The notes under the pieces: model-generated
Told to the model about the DNA's origin: nothing
What the model saw: the letters and a program-made list of their open reading frames with translations, nothing else
The model's database searches: none
Made by a program: the position numbers and the translations under genes
Origin: Avidesulfovibrio sp964369685
Lineage (GTDB): Bacteria; Desulfobacterota; Desulfovibrionia; Desulfovibrionales; Desulfovibrionaceae
NCBI GenBank assembly: GCA_964369685.1
Contig: CAYJFB010000010.1
Coordinates: 16,881-80,880 of the forward strand
DNA: 64,000 nt
Direction of reading: 5' to 3'
Shown here: positions 1-8,904 of the stretch, piece by piece
How positions within the stretch are numbered: position 1 is the stretch's first letter
Layout: each line of letters starts with the position of its first letter

Positions 1-5
1 CACCT

Positions 6-1112
6 ATGGTTGCACAAGGGGCTTTTGACTGGTGGTTATTGGCATTGGTTTTGATGCTGTTAGCCATTGGTGTATTGATGGTTTTTTCTGCCAGCAGTCC
101 TGTTGCCGAGCAAGCGAGCTATACGCTTGGAGACAAATACTATTTTTTCAAGCGTCAATTAATTTTTGTTGTGATCAGTGGTGTTGCGCTTATTTTTGTA
201 GCAAACATGCCACGCCATGTGTTGTATAAACTACAATATCCGTTTCTTTTCTTTTGTCTTCTTTTATTGCTGTTGACGCTCACGCCTTTGGGGTTAAGGG
301 TCAACGGAGCGCAACGTTGGTTGCCATTTGGGCCTTTATCGTTGCAGGTTTTGGAATTTGCCAAGATCGCTTTGGTTTTATACTTGGCGTATTTCATGAG
401 TGCCAAACAAGATTTGATCACAACATTCAGTCGGGGTGTTATTCCACCGTTTTTTGTCACATTGTGTATGGCGATGTTGTTGCTTGCGCAACCTGATTTC
501 GGCGGTGCCGCCATCTTGGTCATGCTGTTGTTTTTCATGTGCTTAGTTGGCGGAACACGTTTCATTTATTTGTTTATTTCAATCGGCATGGCGATGGCTG
601 CCGCGGCAGCGCTCATTGTTGTTTCACCATATCGGGCACGGCGCTTGGCAGGCTTTCTTGATCCGTTTAAAGACGCCATGGATTCGGGATATCAGTTGGT
701 TCAATCATTATATGCCTTGGGTTCAGGTGGTTTTTTTGGACTTGGTATGGGCGGCAGTGTGCAAAAAATGTTATATTTACCCGAGCCACACACCGATTTC
801 ATCATTTCAGTCATCGGGGAGGAATTGGGTTTTATCGGTTTAACTGCTGTAATGGCACTGTTTGCGTTATTGTTTGCACGTTGTTATCGCATTGTGCTTG
901 CCCAAGAGGATTTACGCGATAAGCTTTCAGCTTTTGGTGTCACGTTGACCTTGGCTTTGGGGTGTGTGTTGAATTTGGCTGTTGTTCTTGGAGCCGCACC
1001 GCCAAAAGGCGTTGCCATGCCTTTTTTGAGTTATGGCGGCAGCAGTTTGTTGGCTTCCATGATTTGTATCGGTTTAATGCTCAACTTTTCACGTACGGCA
1101 AAATCATCATGA
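6..1112 (+). CDS. ftsW: FtsW, septal peptidoglycan polymerase (SEDS family)
   Basis: Integral inner membrane SEDS protein that polymerises lipid II glycan strands at the division septum with a partner class B PBP. The 368 residues are almost all hydrophobic helices (about 10). Family signatures are visible: GAQRWLPFG near residue 101, the DSGYQ loop near residue 225, and PFLSYGGSS near residue 340. The ATG at 6 is only five bases from the window edge, so its ribosome binding site cannot be seen and the true start may lie outside. The stop overlaps the murG start (ATGA), which implies translational coupling. Identity as FtsW rather than RodA rests mainly on the mur/fts context. Confidence 0.93.
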   Translation: MVAQGAFDWWLLALVLMLLAIGVLMVFSASSPVAEQASYTLGDKYYFFKRQLIFVVISGVALIFVANMPRHVLYKLQYPFLFFCLLLLLLTLTPLGLRVNGAQRWLPFGPLSLQVLEFAKIALVLYLAYFMSAKQDLITTFSRGVIPPFFVTLCMAMLLLAQPDFGGAAILVMLLFFMCLVGGTRFIYLFISIGMAMAAAAALIVVSPYRARRLAGFLDPFKDAMDSGYQLVQSLYALGSGGFFGLGMGGSVQKMLYLPEPHTDFIISVIGEELGFIGLTAVMALFALLFARCYRIVLAQEDLRDKLSAFGVTLTLALGCVLNLAVVLGAAPPKGVAMPFLSYGGSSLLASMICIGLMLNFSRTAKSS

Positions 1113-2227
1113 CACACACACCGAGAATCATCATTACCACAGGTGGAACAGGCGGACACATCTTTCCGGCTCTCGCTGTAGCCGAACAAATCCGTCGTTT
1201 GGCACCGGATGTCGAAGTCCTTTTTGTCGGTTCGGAATACGGTTCGGAAAGGCGCTTGGCACAACAAGCAGGTCTGGAATTTGTAGGATTACCTGTACGC
1301 GGTATCTTGGGACGCGGTATCCATGCTCTCGGCAGTGTTTTGCAGATGTTGAAAGCAGTGTGTTTGGCGTGGAATCTTTTTCATAAAAAACGTCCTGATG
1401 CAGTGATCGGTTTTGGAGCTTATGCCTCTGTGCCGTCACTGATTGCAGCCAAGCTTTTTGGAATTCCTTACGCTATTCATGAACAAAACGCCATGCCCGG
1501 TTTAAGTAACCGTTTGTTGGCAAAAGGTGCGGCGCGTGTGTTTTTGGCTTTACCGGACACCAAGGGATTATTTGCGGGACAACAATGCGAGCTTGTCGGC
1601 AATCCCGTGCGCCAAGCCATCACCGAGATCGCACAACAAGCAACACCGCCGTTTGCAGAAAGACGTCCTCGGTTGCTGGTACTTGGCGGCAGTCAAGGCG
1701 CCATGGCACTCAATTCGTTGATGTTATCGGCTGTGCAACGTTTACGGGACGTTGATATCCGACATCAAACAGGGGTTGCCGATGAAGATCGTGTCCGCTT
1801 AGGTTATCAAACCCATGGCCACGAAGCTGATGTCATGGCGTTTATTGATGACATGGCATCAGCGTATGCCTGGGCTGATTTGGTTTTGTGCCGTGCAGGT
1901 GCGTCGACGGTAGCAGAATTGGCGGTTGTCGGTAAACCATCCGTATTTATTCCTTTCCCTCACGCCACACACGATCATCAAACGTGCAATGCACAGGTTA
2001 TGGAAAAACAAGGTGCGGCATTGCTCTTTGCCGAAACAGACTTGACACACCGTGACGCCATAGGTGCAATATTGGAATTGTTACACAATCAGGAAACATT
2101 GATTGCCATGGGCAATGCGGCACGACATTGCGCCCGTCCGCACGCCGCAGAATCCGTGGCGCGCAGTGTCTTGCAACTTATACAACCGACACCATTTGTA
2201 CAACAAACAGAACAGCAAAACAACTAA
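1109..2227 (+). CDS. murG: MurG, lipid II synthase (GlcNAc transferase)
   Basis: Peripheral inner membrane GT-B enzyme (GT28) that transfers GlcNAc from UDP-GlcNAc to lipid I, giving lipid II. Residues 9-20 hold the N-terminal glycine-rich loop (TTGGTGGHIFPA); HEQNAMPG lies near residue 125 and the UDP-GlcNAc binding region with CRAGASTVAEL near residue 260. The ATG at 1109 overlaps the ftsW stop by four bases; the longer upstream reading frame is only ftsW read out of frame. Length 372 aa is normal for the family. Confidence 0.96.
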   Translation: MTHTPRIIITTGGTGGHIFPALAVAEQIRRLAPDVEVLFVGSEYGSERRLAQQAGLEFVGLPVRGILGRGIHALGSVLQMLKAVCLAWNLFHKKRPDAVIGFGAYASVPSLIAAKLFGIPYAIHEQNAMPGLSNRLLAKGAARVFLALPDTKGLFAGQQCELVGNPVRQAITEIAQQATPPFAERRPRLLVLGGSQGAMALNSLMLSAVQRLRDVDIRHQTGVADEDRVRLGYQTHGHEADVMAFIDDMASAYAWADLVLCRAGASTVAELAVVGKPSVFIPFPHATHDHQTCNAQVMEKQGAALLFAETDLTHRDAIGAILELLHNQETLIAMGNAARHCARPHAAESVARSVLQLIQPTPFVQQTEQQNN

Positions 2228-2369
2228 GTCTTATACGCCAGCATGTTGCATTGAATAACTCTCAAAGCCGCTTGATGACTGCAGTACGCAAAAAACAACA
2301 TATTACTCCTGCCGCACACTCAAGGGGATTCGAGGGGACATATCCTTCTCGAAAAAAAAGGGGATAACC

Positions 2370-3755
2370 ATGGATAAAAGTTTACACACAATTCATATGA
2401 TTGGCATTGGCGGTTCGGGTATGAGCGGCATTGCCGAAGTGTTGCTCAATCTGGGTTATCAGGTACATGGCTCGGATATGGCAGAAAGTGCGACGGTACA
2501 ACGTTTGCGCGAACTTGGTGCAGAAATTCATATAGGTCATGCCGCAGAACATGTCGGTGATGCCAGTGTCTTGGTCAAATCAACGGCAGTTTCCGATGAA
2601 AATCCCGAAGTCATTGCCGCCAAACACCGTGGGATCCCCGTGATTCCACGAGCCGAAATGTTGGCGGAGTTGATGCGTCTGCGTACAGGCATCGCCATCG
2701 CAGGCACACACGGCAAAACCACAACCACTTCCCTTGTGGCAGGTATTTTTGATACGGCAGGCCTCGATCCGACAGTGATTATCGGTGGTTTGCTCAACGC
2801 TTACGGTGCCAATGCCCGTTTGGGACAAGGCGAATATTTGATCGCCGAAGCCGACGAATCCGACGGTTCGTTTTTGTGCTTGTTGCCGATCATCAACGTG
2901 GTTACCAATGTTGATCAAGATCACCTTGATTTTTATGCCAATCAAGAAGCCATTGATAAAGTCTTTTTAAAATTTATGAATCAAGTGCCGTTCTATGGGT
3001 TGAATGTCGTTTGCGGTGACGATCCCGGTGTACGACGTTTGATTCCGCGCGTAAAACGACGGGTTTTAACCTACGGCTTTGACGTGCGCAACGATATTTG
3101 GGCCGAAGTGAATTATTGTGCAGAACACAGCGTATTTCGTGTGCATGCCAAAGGGTGTGACCTTGGCAATATCAAATTGTCACAACCTGGCCGTCACAAC
3201 ATTTTGAATGCCTTGGCGGCCATCGGAGTGGCTTTGGAAGTGGGTGTTGACCCGCACGATTGTGTAGAAGGTTTGCAACGTTTCAGCGGTGTCGGACGGC
3301 GTTTTCAGATTCGTGGCGAACAAGACGGTGTTTTGGTCGTTGATGACTACGGACATCACCCCGCAGAAATTGCCGCAACGTTGGAAACTGCACGCTTGGC
3401 CTATCCCGATCGCCGCTTGGTTGCGGTGTTTCAACCACACCGTTTCAGTCGCACACAAGCCTTTTTTGGAGAATTTTGTGACGTCTTACAACACGTTGAT
3501 AAACTCATTTTGCTTGAAATTTATCCCGCTTCGGAGCAACCCATCCCCGGAATCAGCAGCCAAAACTTGGCACAAAGCATTCATCAATGCTCATCAACAG
3601 AAGTCATCTGTTGTCGTGATGTCGATGAAGTGATGCAAGTGTTACCGAATGTGCTGCAAACAGGCGACTTGTTGTTAACGCAGGGAGCAGGCAACGTCAC
3701 CATGGTCGGTTCACGTTTTGTTGCCCACAAACATAACTCCATTGTACAGGTATAA
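2370..3755 (+). CDS. murC: MurC, UDP-MurNAc--L-alanine ligase
   Basis: Cytoplasmic ATP-dependent ligase adding L-Ala to UDP-MurNAc, the first step of stem peptide synthesis. The N-terminal nucleotide-binding loop GIGGSGMSG is at about residues 12-20, the ATP P-loop GTHGKTTTT at 112-120, and the Mur ligase EADESDGSF segment near residue 160. Start ATG at 2370 follows an AGGGG ribosome binding site. A 142-base gap separates it from murG; three bases separate it from murB. Length 461 aa is typical. Confidence 0.97.
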   Translation: MDKSLHTIHMIGIGGSGMSGIAEVLLNLGYQVHGSDMAESATVQRLRELGAEIHIGHAAEHVGDASVLVKSTAVSDENPEVIAAKHRGIPVIPRAEMLAELMRLRTGIAIAGTHGKTTTTSLVAGIFDTAGLDPTVIIGGLLNAYGANARLGQGEYLIAEADESDGSFLCLLPIINVVTNVDQDHLDFYANQEAIDKVFLKFMNQVPFYGLNVVCGDDPGVRRLIPRVKRRVLTYGFDVRNDIWAEVNYCAEHSVFRVHAKGCDLGNIKLSQPGRHNILNALAAIGVALEVGVDPHDCVEGLQRFSGVGRRFQIRGEQDGVLVVDDYGHHPAEIAATLETARLAYPDRRLVAVFQPHRFSRTQAFFGEFCDVLQHVDKLILLEIYPASEQPIPGISSQNLAQSIHQCSSTEVICCRDVDEVMQVLPNVLQTGDLLLTQGAGNVTMVGSRFVAHKHNSIVQV

Positions 3756-3758
3756 CTC

Positions 3759-4646
3759 ATGAATATTATTCCCGAACCCAAACTGTCTGACCTCACCAGC
3801 ATCGGCCTTGGCGGCAAAGCCGTGGCTCTTGTTGAAGTGTCAGACGCTGTCGATGCTTTGGCGTTGCCAAATTGTTTACAGCGTCTTGGCGGACGCCCGT
3901 TTGTGTTGGGACGCGGCAGCAACCTTTTGGCTGACGACGGTATATTGCCTGTGGTTTTGATTCGCATGGCACAGAAAACAGCCACAGTACATCGTGTAGG
4001 CATCGACGAGTTGGGGCGTTGTCTTGTGCACGTTGATGCGGGGTTACCTTTGCCGCGTTTGTTGGCTTGGTGTGCGCGACATTCACTGACAGGTCTTGAA
4101 GGCTTGGCAGGGATTCCCGGTGCTGTTGGGGGTGCTGTACGCATGAATGCGGGATCTTACGGCGACAGCTTTGGCGACATTTTGCAAACCATCACCTTTT
4201 TTACACCGACACTCGGCGTGCGCTCCTTATCCCGAGAAGAACTTCATCTTGAATATCGTCAACTCAATCTGCCCATCACCGATGAATATTTTTTACTTCT
4301 TTCGGCAACATTAGCTCTCAAAGAAACACCCAAAACGTACATTCTCAAAAAAATGCACGATTGTTTACAACAAAAGCACGCCACACAACCTATACACGAC
4401 AAAAGTGCCGGTTGCGCGTTTAAAAATCCTCCACAATATACCGCCGGCCGCTTGCTTGAAGCGGCAGGCTTTCGCGGCAAACGCTTGAACGGTATGTGTT
4501 TTTCAAAAAAACACGCTAATTTTTTAGTGAATGAAGGCCAAGGAACAGGATGTGCCGCTTTGGAACTTTTGACATTGGCTCAAGAAACCGTTGCACGCCA
4601 AAACGGTATCCACTTGGACTTGGAAGTGAGGCGCCTGACATGCTGA
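3759..4646 (+). CDS. murB: MurB, UDP-N-acetylenolpyruvoylglucosamine reductase
   Basis: FAD and NADPH dependent reductase converting UDP-GlcNAc enolpyruvate to UDP-MurNAc in the cytoplasm. FAD-binding features are present: GRGSNLL near residue 51 and the GIPGAVGGA segment near residue 118. In the C-terminal catalytic motif (SAGCAFKNP, residues 216-224) the proton-donor serine of E. coli MurB (Ser229) is replaced by Cys219; a serine-to-cysteine change here is known in some MurB proteins, so the enzyme is probably active. Its end overlaps the start of ftsQ by seven bases. Confidence 0.95.
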   Translation: MNIIPEPKLSDLTSIGLGGKAVALVEVSDAVDALALPNCLQRLGGRPFVLGRGSNLLADDGILPVVLIRMAQKTATVHRVGIDELGRCLVHVDAGLPLPRLLAWCARHSLTGLEGLAGIPGAVGGAVRMNAGSYGDSFGDILQTITFFTPTLGVRSLSREELHLEYRQLNLPITDEYFLLLSATLALKETPKTYILKKMHDCLQQKHATQPIHDKSAGCAFKNPPQYTAGRLLEAAGFRGKRLNGMCFSKKHANFLVNEGQGTGCAALELLTLAQETVARQNGIHLDLEVRRLTC

Positions 4647-5551
4647 CAGCAAAAATGTGGAACATATTTAAACGTCGCGGCGGCAAAAACACCTACCGCA
4701 ATCCAAAATCAATAACCAAAACAAATCAATTGGTTAAAAAAATTGGAAAAAACAGTTTCAGTCCAGAAAAAACTACAAAAAATGCATACCATACTGTTGA
4801 AAAAGATTATTCCCTATCTTTTTCAATGAAAAACTTTTCATTTTGGTTATTGAACTTTCTTCTTTGCAGTGCATTGCTTTGGTTTTTAATTGTTGCTCTT
4901 TTTTTTATTTATAATCAAGTGACTACAAGTTCATTTTTTAGTCTCAAAAAAATAGAAATACATGGTGCAACACATCTTACACGAGAAAGGATTATTACAG
5001 ATTCAGGTTTAATACCTGAAAAAAATGTTCTGCTAATCAATATAGCAGATGTTGAACAAGCCTTGAAAAAAAACACGATGATCGCTTCGGTTTCCATAAA
5101 ACGTCGATTACCTGATGCCTTTGAAATTCGAGTTATTGAGCGTGAACCTGCTTTTTGGATACTCCGAGGTGGGATTTTGTATTATGCAGACAGTAAAGGC
5201 GACTTGATTGCACCTCTCGAGGCAGGTACAATCAAATCATTGCCAATGCTTGAAATTCTTCCCGGCGGAGAAATGCTGCTTGCAAAAATGAATACTTTGA
5301 TGGATACTCTCAAATCAACAGCATTTCCCCTAGATATTGCAAATGTATCAATTATACGATTGGGTTCTGCACGTGGGGTTGAATTGTTCATTGAATCGCG
5401 TCAACTGACCTTATGCATCAATCCTGAAGACTGGACCGGTAATATTGTTCGTCTCCAACAAGTTTTAAACGATTTGGCCAGACGCGGAGAATTAAAAAAT
5501 ACACGAGAAATTTGGGCATCAGACGGTAATGTGTGGATTGTACATGCTTAA
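4640..5551 (+). CDS. ftsQ: FtsQ, divisome protein with POTRA domain
   Basis: Bitopic membrane protein linking early and late divisome proteins. About 65 basic, Lys/Asn-rich cytoplasmic residues are followed by one membrane helix (about 67-92) and a periplasmic POTRA domain (SLKKIEIHGATHLTRERI onward, about 98-168), then the FtsQ beta domain. The ATG at 4640 overlaps the murB end; a longer frame from 4550 lies inside murB and is rejected. The gene is clearly more AT-rich than its neighbours, with many AAA/AAT codons, but order and domain layout are those expected between murB and ftsA. Confidence 0.9.
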   Translation: MLTAKMWNIFKRRGGKNTYRNPKSITKTNQLVKKIGKNSFSPEKTTKNAYHTVEKDYSLSFSMKNFSFWLLNFLLCSALLWFLIVALFFIYNQVTTSSFFSLKKIEIHGATHLTRERIITDSGLIPEKNVLLINIADVEQALKKNTMIASVSIKRRLPDAFEIRVIEREPAFWILRGGILYYADSKGDLIAPLEAGTIKSLPMLEILPGGEMLLAKMNTLMDTLKSTAFPLDIANVSIIRLGSARGVELFIESRQLTLCINPEDWTGNIVRLQQVLNDLARRGELKNTREIWASDGNVWIVHA

Positions 5552-5759
5552 ACACCATTAAAAAAATCATGAGCTTTTAAGTTTATACACAAGTTTTTCT
5601 AGACTTTTGCTCGATTTTATGATTTATTCATTTCAGGGATCGAAAGCATCTTTTTAGCAATTTTATGCTTTTTAAATGCTTTTTCTGATAAAAAAACGTT
5701 GTATAGCTTTATACTTTTTTATAGAGCGGCGTTTGAGTATGTGTGTAAGGAGACAGGGT

Positions 5760-7001
5760 ATGCCCCATTCCGAACTGATGGTCGGCCTCGACGTGGGCAC
5801 AACCAAAATTTGCGCAGTAATCGGTCATTTGAACGACACCGATGAAATGAATATTATTGGTGTCGGCACAAGTCCGTCTGTAGGATTGCGCAAAGGAGTG
5901 GTGGTCAATATCGATCAGACGGTTCATTCAATCCGTCGTGCTGTTGATGAAGCCGAATCCATGGCTGATTGCCAAGTCCAATCGGTTTATGTCGGCATTG
6001 CCGGCAGTCATATCGAGGGCTTCAACAGTCAAGGTATCATGGCTGTGAAGGGTGGCGAGGTGACACCTCGTGTTGTCGAACGCGCGCTTGAAGCCGCCAA
6101 GACAATCCCCATTTCGCAAGACCGTGAGGTTTTACATGTTTTACCGCAAGAGTATATTGTTGACGATCAACATGGCATCATTGATCCCTTGGGAATGTCC
6201 GGCGTCCGTCTTGAGGTGAAGGTACATATCGTTACGGGAGCCGTTACTTCAGCACAAAATATTGTACGATCTTGCACGAAAAGCGGATTAAAAGTGAGCG
6301 ATGTTGTGCTTGAAGCGTTGGCATCCACCAAAGCTGTACTCACCGACGAAGAACGTGAAATCGGTGTGGCGTTGGTTGATCTTGGCGGTGGCACTTGTGA
6401 TATTGCCATTTTCCATAACGATGCCATCAAATTTACGGGTGTTGTTCCGCTTGGCGGTCAGAATCTGACCAATGATATAGCGATGGTTTTACACACTCCC
6501 ATGATGGCGGCCGAAAGCATAAAAATGAAATACGGTTGTGCTTTGGCGGGGATGATTCGTCCGGATGAATATATTGAAGTCCCGAGTGTCGGGGGACGTG
6601 ATCCACGTCGCCTACAGCGACAGGTTCTTGCCGAAATTTGTGAACCGCGCATGAAGGAAATCTTGACATTTATCGATCAAGAACTTGAGCGTTCCGGTTT
6701 CAAAAAAACCCTTGGTGCCGGTATCGTTTTAACCGGCGGGACATCGCTTTTACACGGTTGTCAAGAATTGGGTGAAATGATTTTCGGTATCCCCACACGA
6801 ATTGGTTATCCACGCAATGTCGGAGGATTAAAAGATTTGGTCAACAGTCCAAAGTTTGCTACGGCTGTCGGTCTGTTGCGCTACGGCGCAGAACGCGAAG
6901 GCTTGGGTTTCAGTTCAGCAGGATACAATACTCGTTCCGAAAAAAATGGAGTAACTGGAATTTTTGCCCTCATGAAAAAGTGGTTTTCAGAAGTATCCTG
7001 A
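5760..7001 (+). CDS. ftsA: FtsA, actin-like membrane anchor of the Z ring
   Basis: Actin-fold ATPase that tethers FtsZ to the membrane and recruits the divisome. The phosphate-1 motif GLDVGTTKICAVIG is near residues 8-21, the family-specific 1C (SHS2) domain follows, the phosphate-2 motif VDLGGGTCDIAIF lies near residue 205 and the adenosine motif LTGGTSLLHG near residue 325. The C-terminus (GIFALMKKWFSEV) is an amphipathic membrane-targeting helix. The ATG at 5760 is chosen over an upstream one because AAGGAG lies at the right distance and the motif begins at once. Length 413 aa is normal. Confidence 0.96.
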   Translation: MPHSELMVGLDVGTTKICAVIGHLNDTDEMNIIGVGTSPSVGLRKGVVVNIDQTVHSIRRAVDEAESMADCQVQSVYVGIAGSHIEGFNSQGIMAVKGGEVTPRVVERALEAAKTIPISQDREVLHVLPQEYIVDDQHGIIDPLGMSGVRLEVKVHIVTGAVTSAQNIVRSCTKSGLKVSDVVLEALASTKAVLTDEEREIGVALVDLGGGTCDIAIFHNDAIKFTGVVPLGGQNLTNDIAMVLHTPMMAAESIKMKYGCALAGMIRPDEYIEVPSVGGRDPRRLQRQVLAEICEPRMKEILTFIDQELERSGFKKTLGAGIVLTGGTSLLHGCQELGEMIFGIPTRIGYPRNVGGLKDLVNSPKFATAVGLLRYGAEREGLGFSSAGYNTRSEKNGVTGIFALMKKWFSEVS

Positions 7002-7301
7002 ACCAACAAAGACATGTCGGCTGTAAGACTTTTTTATCAAAAAATCATAACAAAAGAGCTGTTTTGGGAGGTCTTGTTCGTATAAAATGTAGAATAAACA
7101 GTACATATCTGTTTACAGGATTGTTTTGATCAGCTTTTTTGTTTGCAAGGTTTTATTTTAAAAGTCATGTAATCTGTCACTCTTATTGAAAAAATGTTTC
7201 ATGCTGTGTGTTTTCAAAACGAGTGTTTCCTTATAAGAAAGACAGAGCCGTTTTCAGTACTCAGTATTGCGATTGTTGAGCCTAAGGAGGAGAGGCCATT
7301 T
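7002..7301 (+). other. ftsA-ftsZ intergenic leader
   Basis: 300 bases, AT-rich, with no credible gene. It ends in an almost perfect Shine-Dalgarno sequence (CCTAAGGAGG, 7281-7290) before ftsZ, fitting high FtsZ synthesis. A TATAAA sequence occurs near 7080, but I see no well-spaced -35 box, so I do not call a promoter. Confidence 0.5.
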
Positions 7302-8720
7302 ATGAATATGATCATCGAACCGGATTTTACCACAGATTCAGTTGCAAAAATAAAGGTCATCGGTGTGGGTGGCGGCGGCAATAATGCTGTACAAAACATG
7401 ATCGATTCCGGCGTTCCCGGGGTCACATTCATCTGTGCCAACACCGACAAACAAATTTTAAATAAATCAACGGCAGACTATAAATTGTTGATTGGTGAAA
7501 AATTAACCCAAGGTCTCGGTGCGGGAGCCAATCCTCAAATAGGCCGTGAAGCCGCTCTTGAAAGTATTACAGCCATTAAAGACAGTCTCACCGATGCCAA
7601 TATGGTTTTTGTGACGGCAGGCATGGGTGGCGGCACGGGTACGGGTGCTGCACCTGTTGTTGCACAAGCGGCAAAAGAACAAGGTTCTTTGACTGTCGGT
7701 GTCGTGACGCGCCCCTTTAAGTTTGAAGGCGAACGCCATCGGATTGCAGCAGACGAAGGCATTGCCGCACTGCGTGAACAAGTGGACAGCTTAATCATCA
7801 TCCCTAATGATCGTTTGTTGACTCTCGGAGCCAAAAAAGCCAAATTGCGCGATATGTTTAAATTGGCTGATGATGTGCTGTGCAGTGCTGTACGAGGTAT
7901 TTCGGATTTGATCACTTGTCCCGGTTTGATCAATGTTGACTTTGCTGACGTGCGTACAGTCATGACACAAGACGACGGCGGTTTGGCTTTGATGGGTGTG
8001 GGGGCTGCATCGGGTGAAGGCCGCGCCTTGGCTGCAGCCAAATCGGCAATCAACAGCGCGTTGCTCGATGATGTTTCTATTGCCGGCGCAAAAGGCTTGC
8101 TCATCAACATCACGGCAACAGATGAAATGGATCTTGATGAGTATGCTGAAATCAACCACTTTATCACCGAAGCTGCGAGTAATGGCAATGACACCGTGCC
8201 TCCTCTGGTTATTGCCGGGGTTGCTTTTGACAATGATGCCGGTGAACTGTTGACTGTGACCGTTGTGGCTACCGGTATTGAACCTGCAGAGCTTTCGGCG
8301 CCTTTACCAAGCACCACGATGGCAACAATGCCCAGCGGCGCGACTGTAACACGTTTTCGGTCAGCTTCCGCACAAGAACAGCACGCGCCTATACCACAGA
8401 ACACACCGCAACAAGCCGCTATGCAACAAAACACACAGCAACAAGCCGCTATGCAACAGAACACACCGCAACAAGCGACAATGCAACAACAGCCTACACG
8501 TCGTCCGCAAGGTGCTCAACGCCTACCCTCTCCGCCGTATACCTTAGATCAACATGTAGGACAACATACAGGTTTGGGAGCGACAGACACCGGAATTAAT
8601 ATTCCCGCAGTATGGCGCACACAAGCAAACCAGCATTCCCCCGGCGCTGAAGAATCCTTTAGCTTCGGTGAAGATGAGGACTATGACATGCCTTCTTGCT
8701 TCCGCAAGCAAGCCAATTAA
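7302..8720 (+). CDS. ftsZ: FtsZ, tubulin-like division GTPase
   Basis: Polymerises into the cytokinetic Z ring. The GTPase domain has the tubulin signature GGGTGTGAAP near residue 109 and the N-terminal GVGGGGNNAV loop. After the conserved core (to about residue 320) comes a long disordered linker with a threefold Gln-rich repeat (residues 366-395) and then a conserved C-terminal peptide, MPSCFRKQAN, the FtsA-binding tail. The ATG at 7302 follows a very strong ribosome binding site; an in-frame upstream extension from 7194 has no such site. 472 aa is long for FtsZ because of the linker. Confidence 0.97.
   Translation: MNMIIEPDFTTDSVAKIKVIGVGGGGNNAVQNMIDSGVPGVTFICANTDKQILNKSTADYKLLIGEKLTQGLGAGANPQIGREAALESITAIKDSLTDANMVFVTAGMGGGTGTGAAPVVAQAAKEQGSLTVGVVTRPFKFEGERHRIAADEGIAALREQVDSLIIIPNDRLLTLGAKKAKLRDMFKLADDVLCSAVRGISDLITCPGLINVDFADVRTVMTQDDGGLALMGVGAASGEGRALAAAKSAINSALLDDVSIAGAKGLLINITATDEMDLDEYAEINHFITEAASNGNDTVPPLVIAGVAFDNDAGELLTVTVVATGIEPAELSAPLPSTTMATMPSGATVTRFRSASAQEQHAPIPQNTPQQAAMQQNTQQQAAMQQNTPQQATMQQQPTRRPQGAQRLPSPPYTLDQHVGQHTGLGATDTGINIPAVWRTQANQHSPGAEESFSFGEDEDYDMPSCFRKQAN
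8397..8486 (+). repeat. Three 30-bp tandem repeats in the ftsZ linker
   Basis: Three consecutive 30-base units (8397-8426, 8427-8456, 8457-8486) encode near-identical decapeptides of the form QNTPQQAAMQ. The frame is preserved, so unit gain or loss would change linker length without disrupting the protein. Confidence 0.9.
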
Positions 8721-8752
8721 TAAACACCGCCATAAAACCTCTTCGACCCTTC

Positions 8753-8780
8753 TTTTTTCTGGGGGAGTTCAGCTCCCCCA
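8753..8780 (+). other. T-run followed by hairpin 3' of ftsZ
   Basis: A run of six T (8753-8758) comes first, then a perfect 8-bp stem (8760-8767 with 8773-8780, TGGGGGAG / CTCCCCCA). More CTCCCCC units follow and could pair alternatively. The order T-run then stem is the reverse of a standard intrinsic terminator and recurs at other gene ends in the window. Confidence 0.6.
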
Positions 8781-8904
8781 GCTCCCCCAGCTCCCCATGA
8801 AGTCATACTTCTGTCGCCGTACGGCATCAATCAACGCTGATAGTCTTGTTTTCTCAAAAAAAAATCGTTATTTGAAAGATGTTTTTGTAGAAAAGGAGGC
8901 TATA

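Noticed and set aside
4640..5551. Horizontal transfer of ftsQ because of its low GC
   Set aside because: FtsQ is generally a fast-evolving gene and gene order and domain layout are normal; composition alone is not enough.
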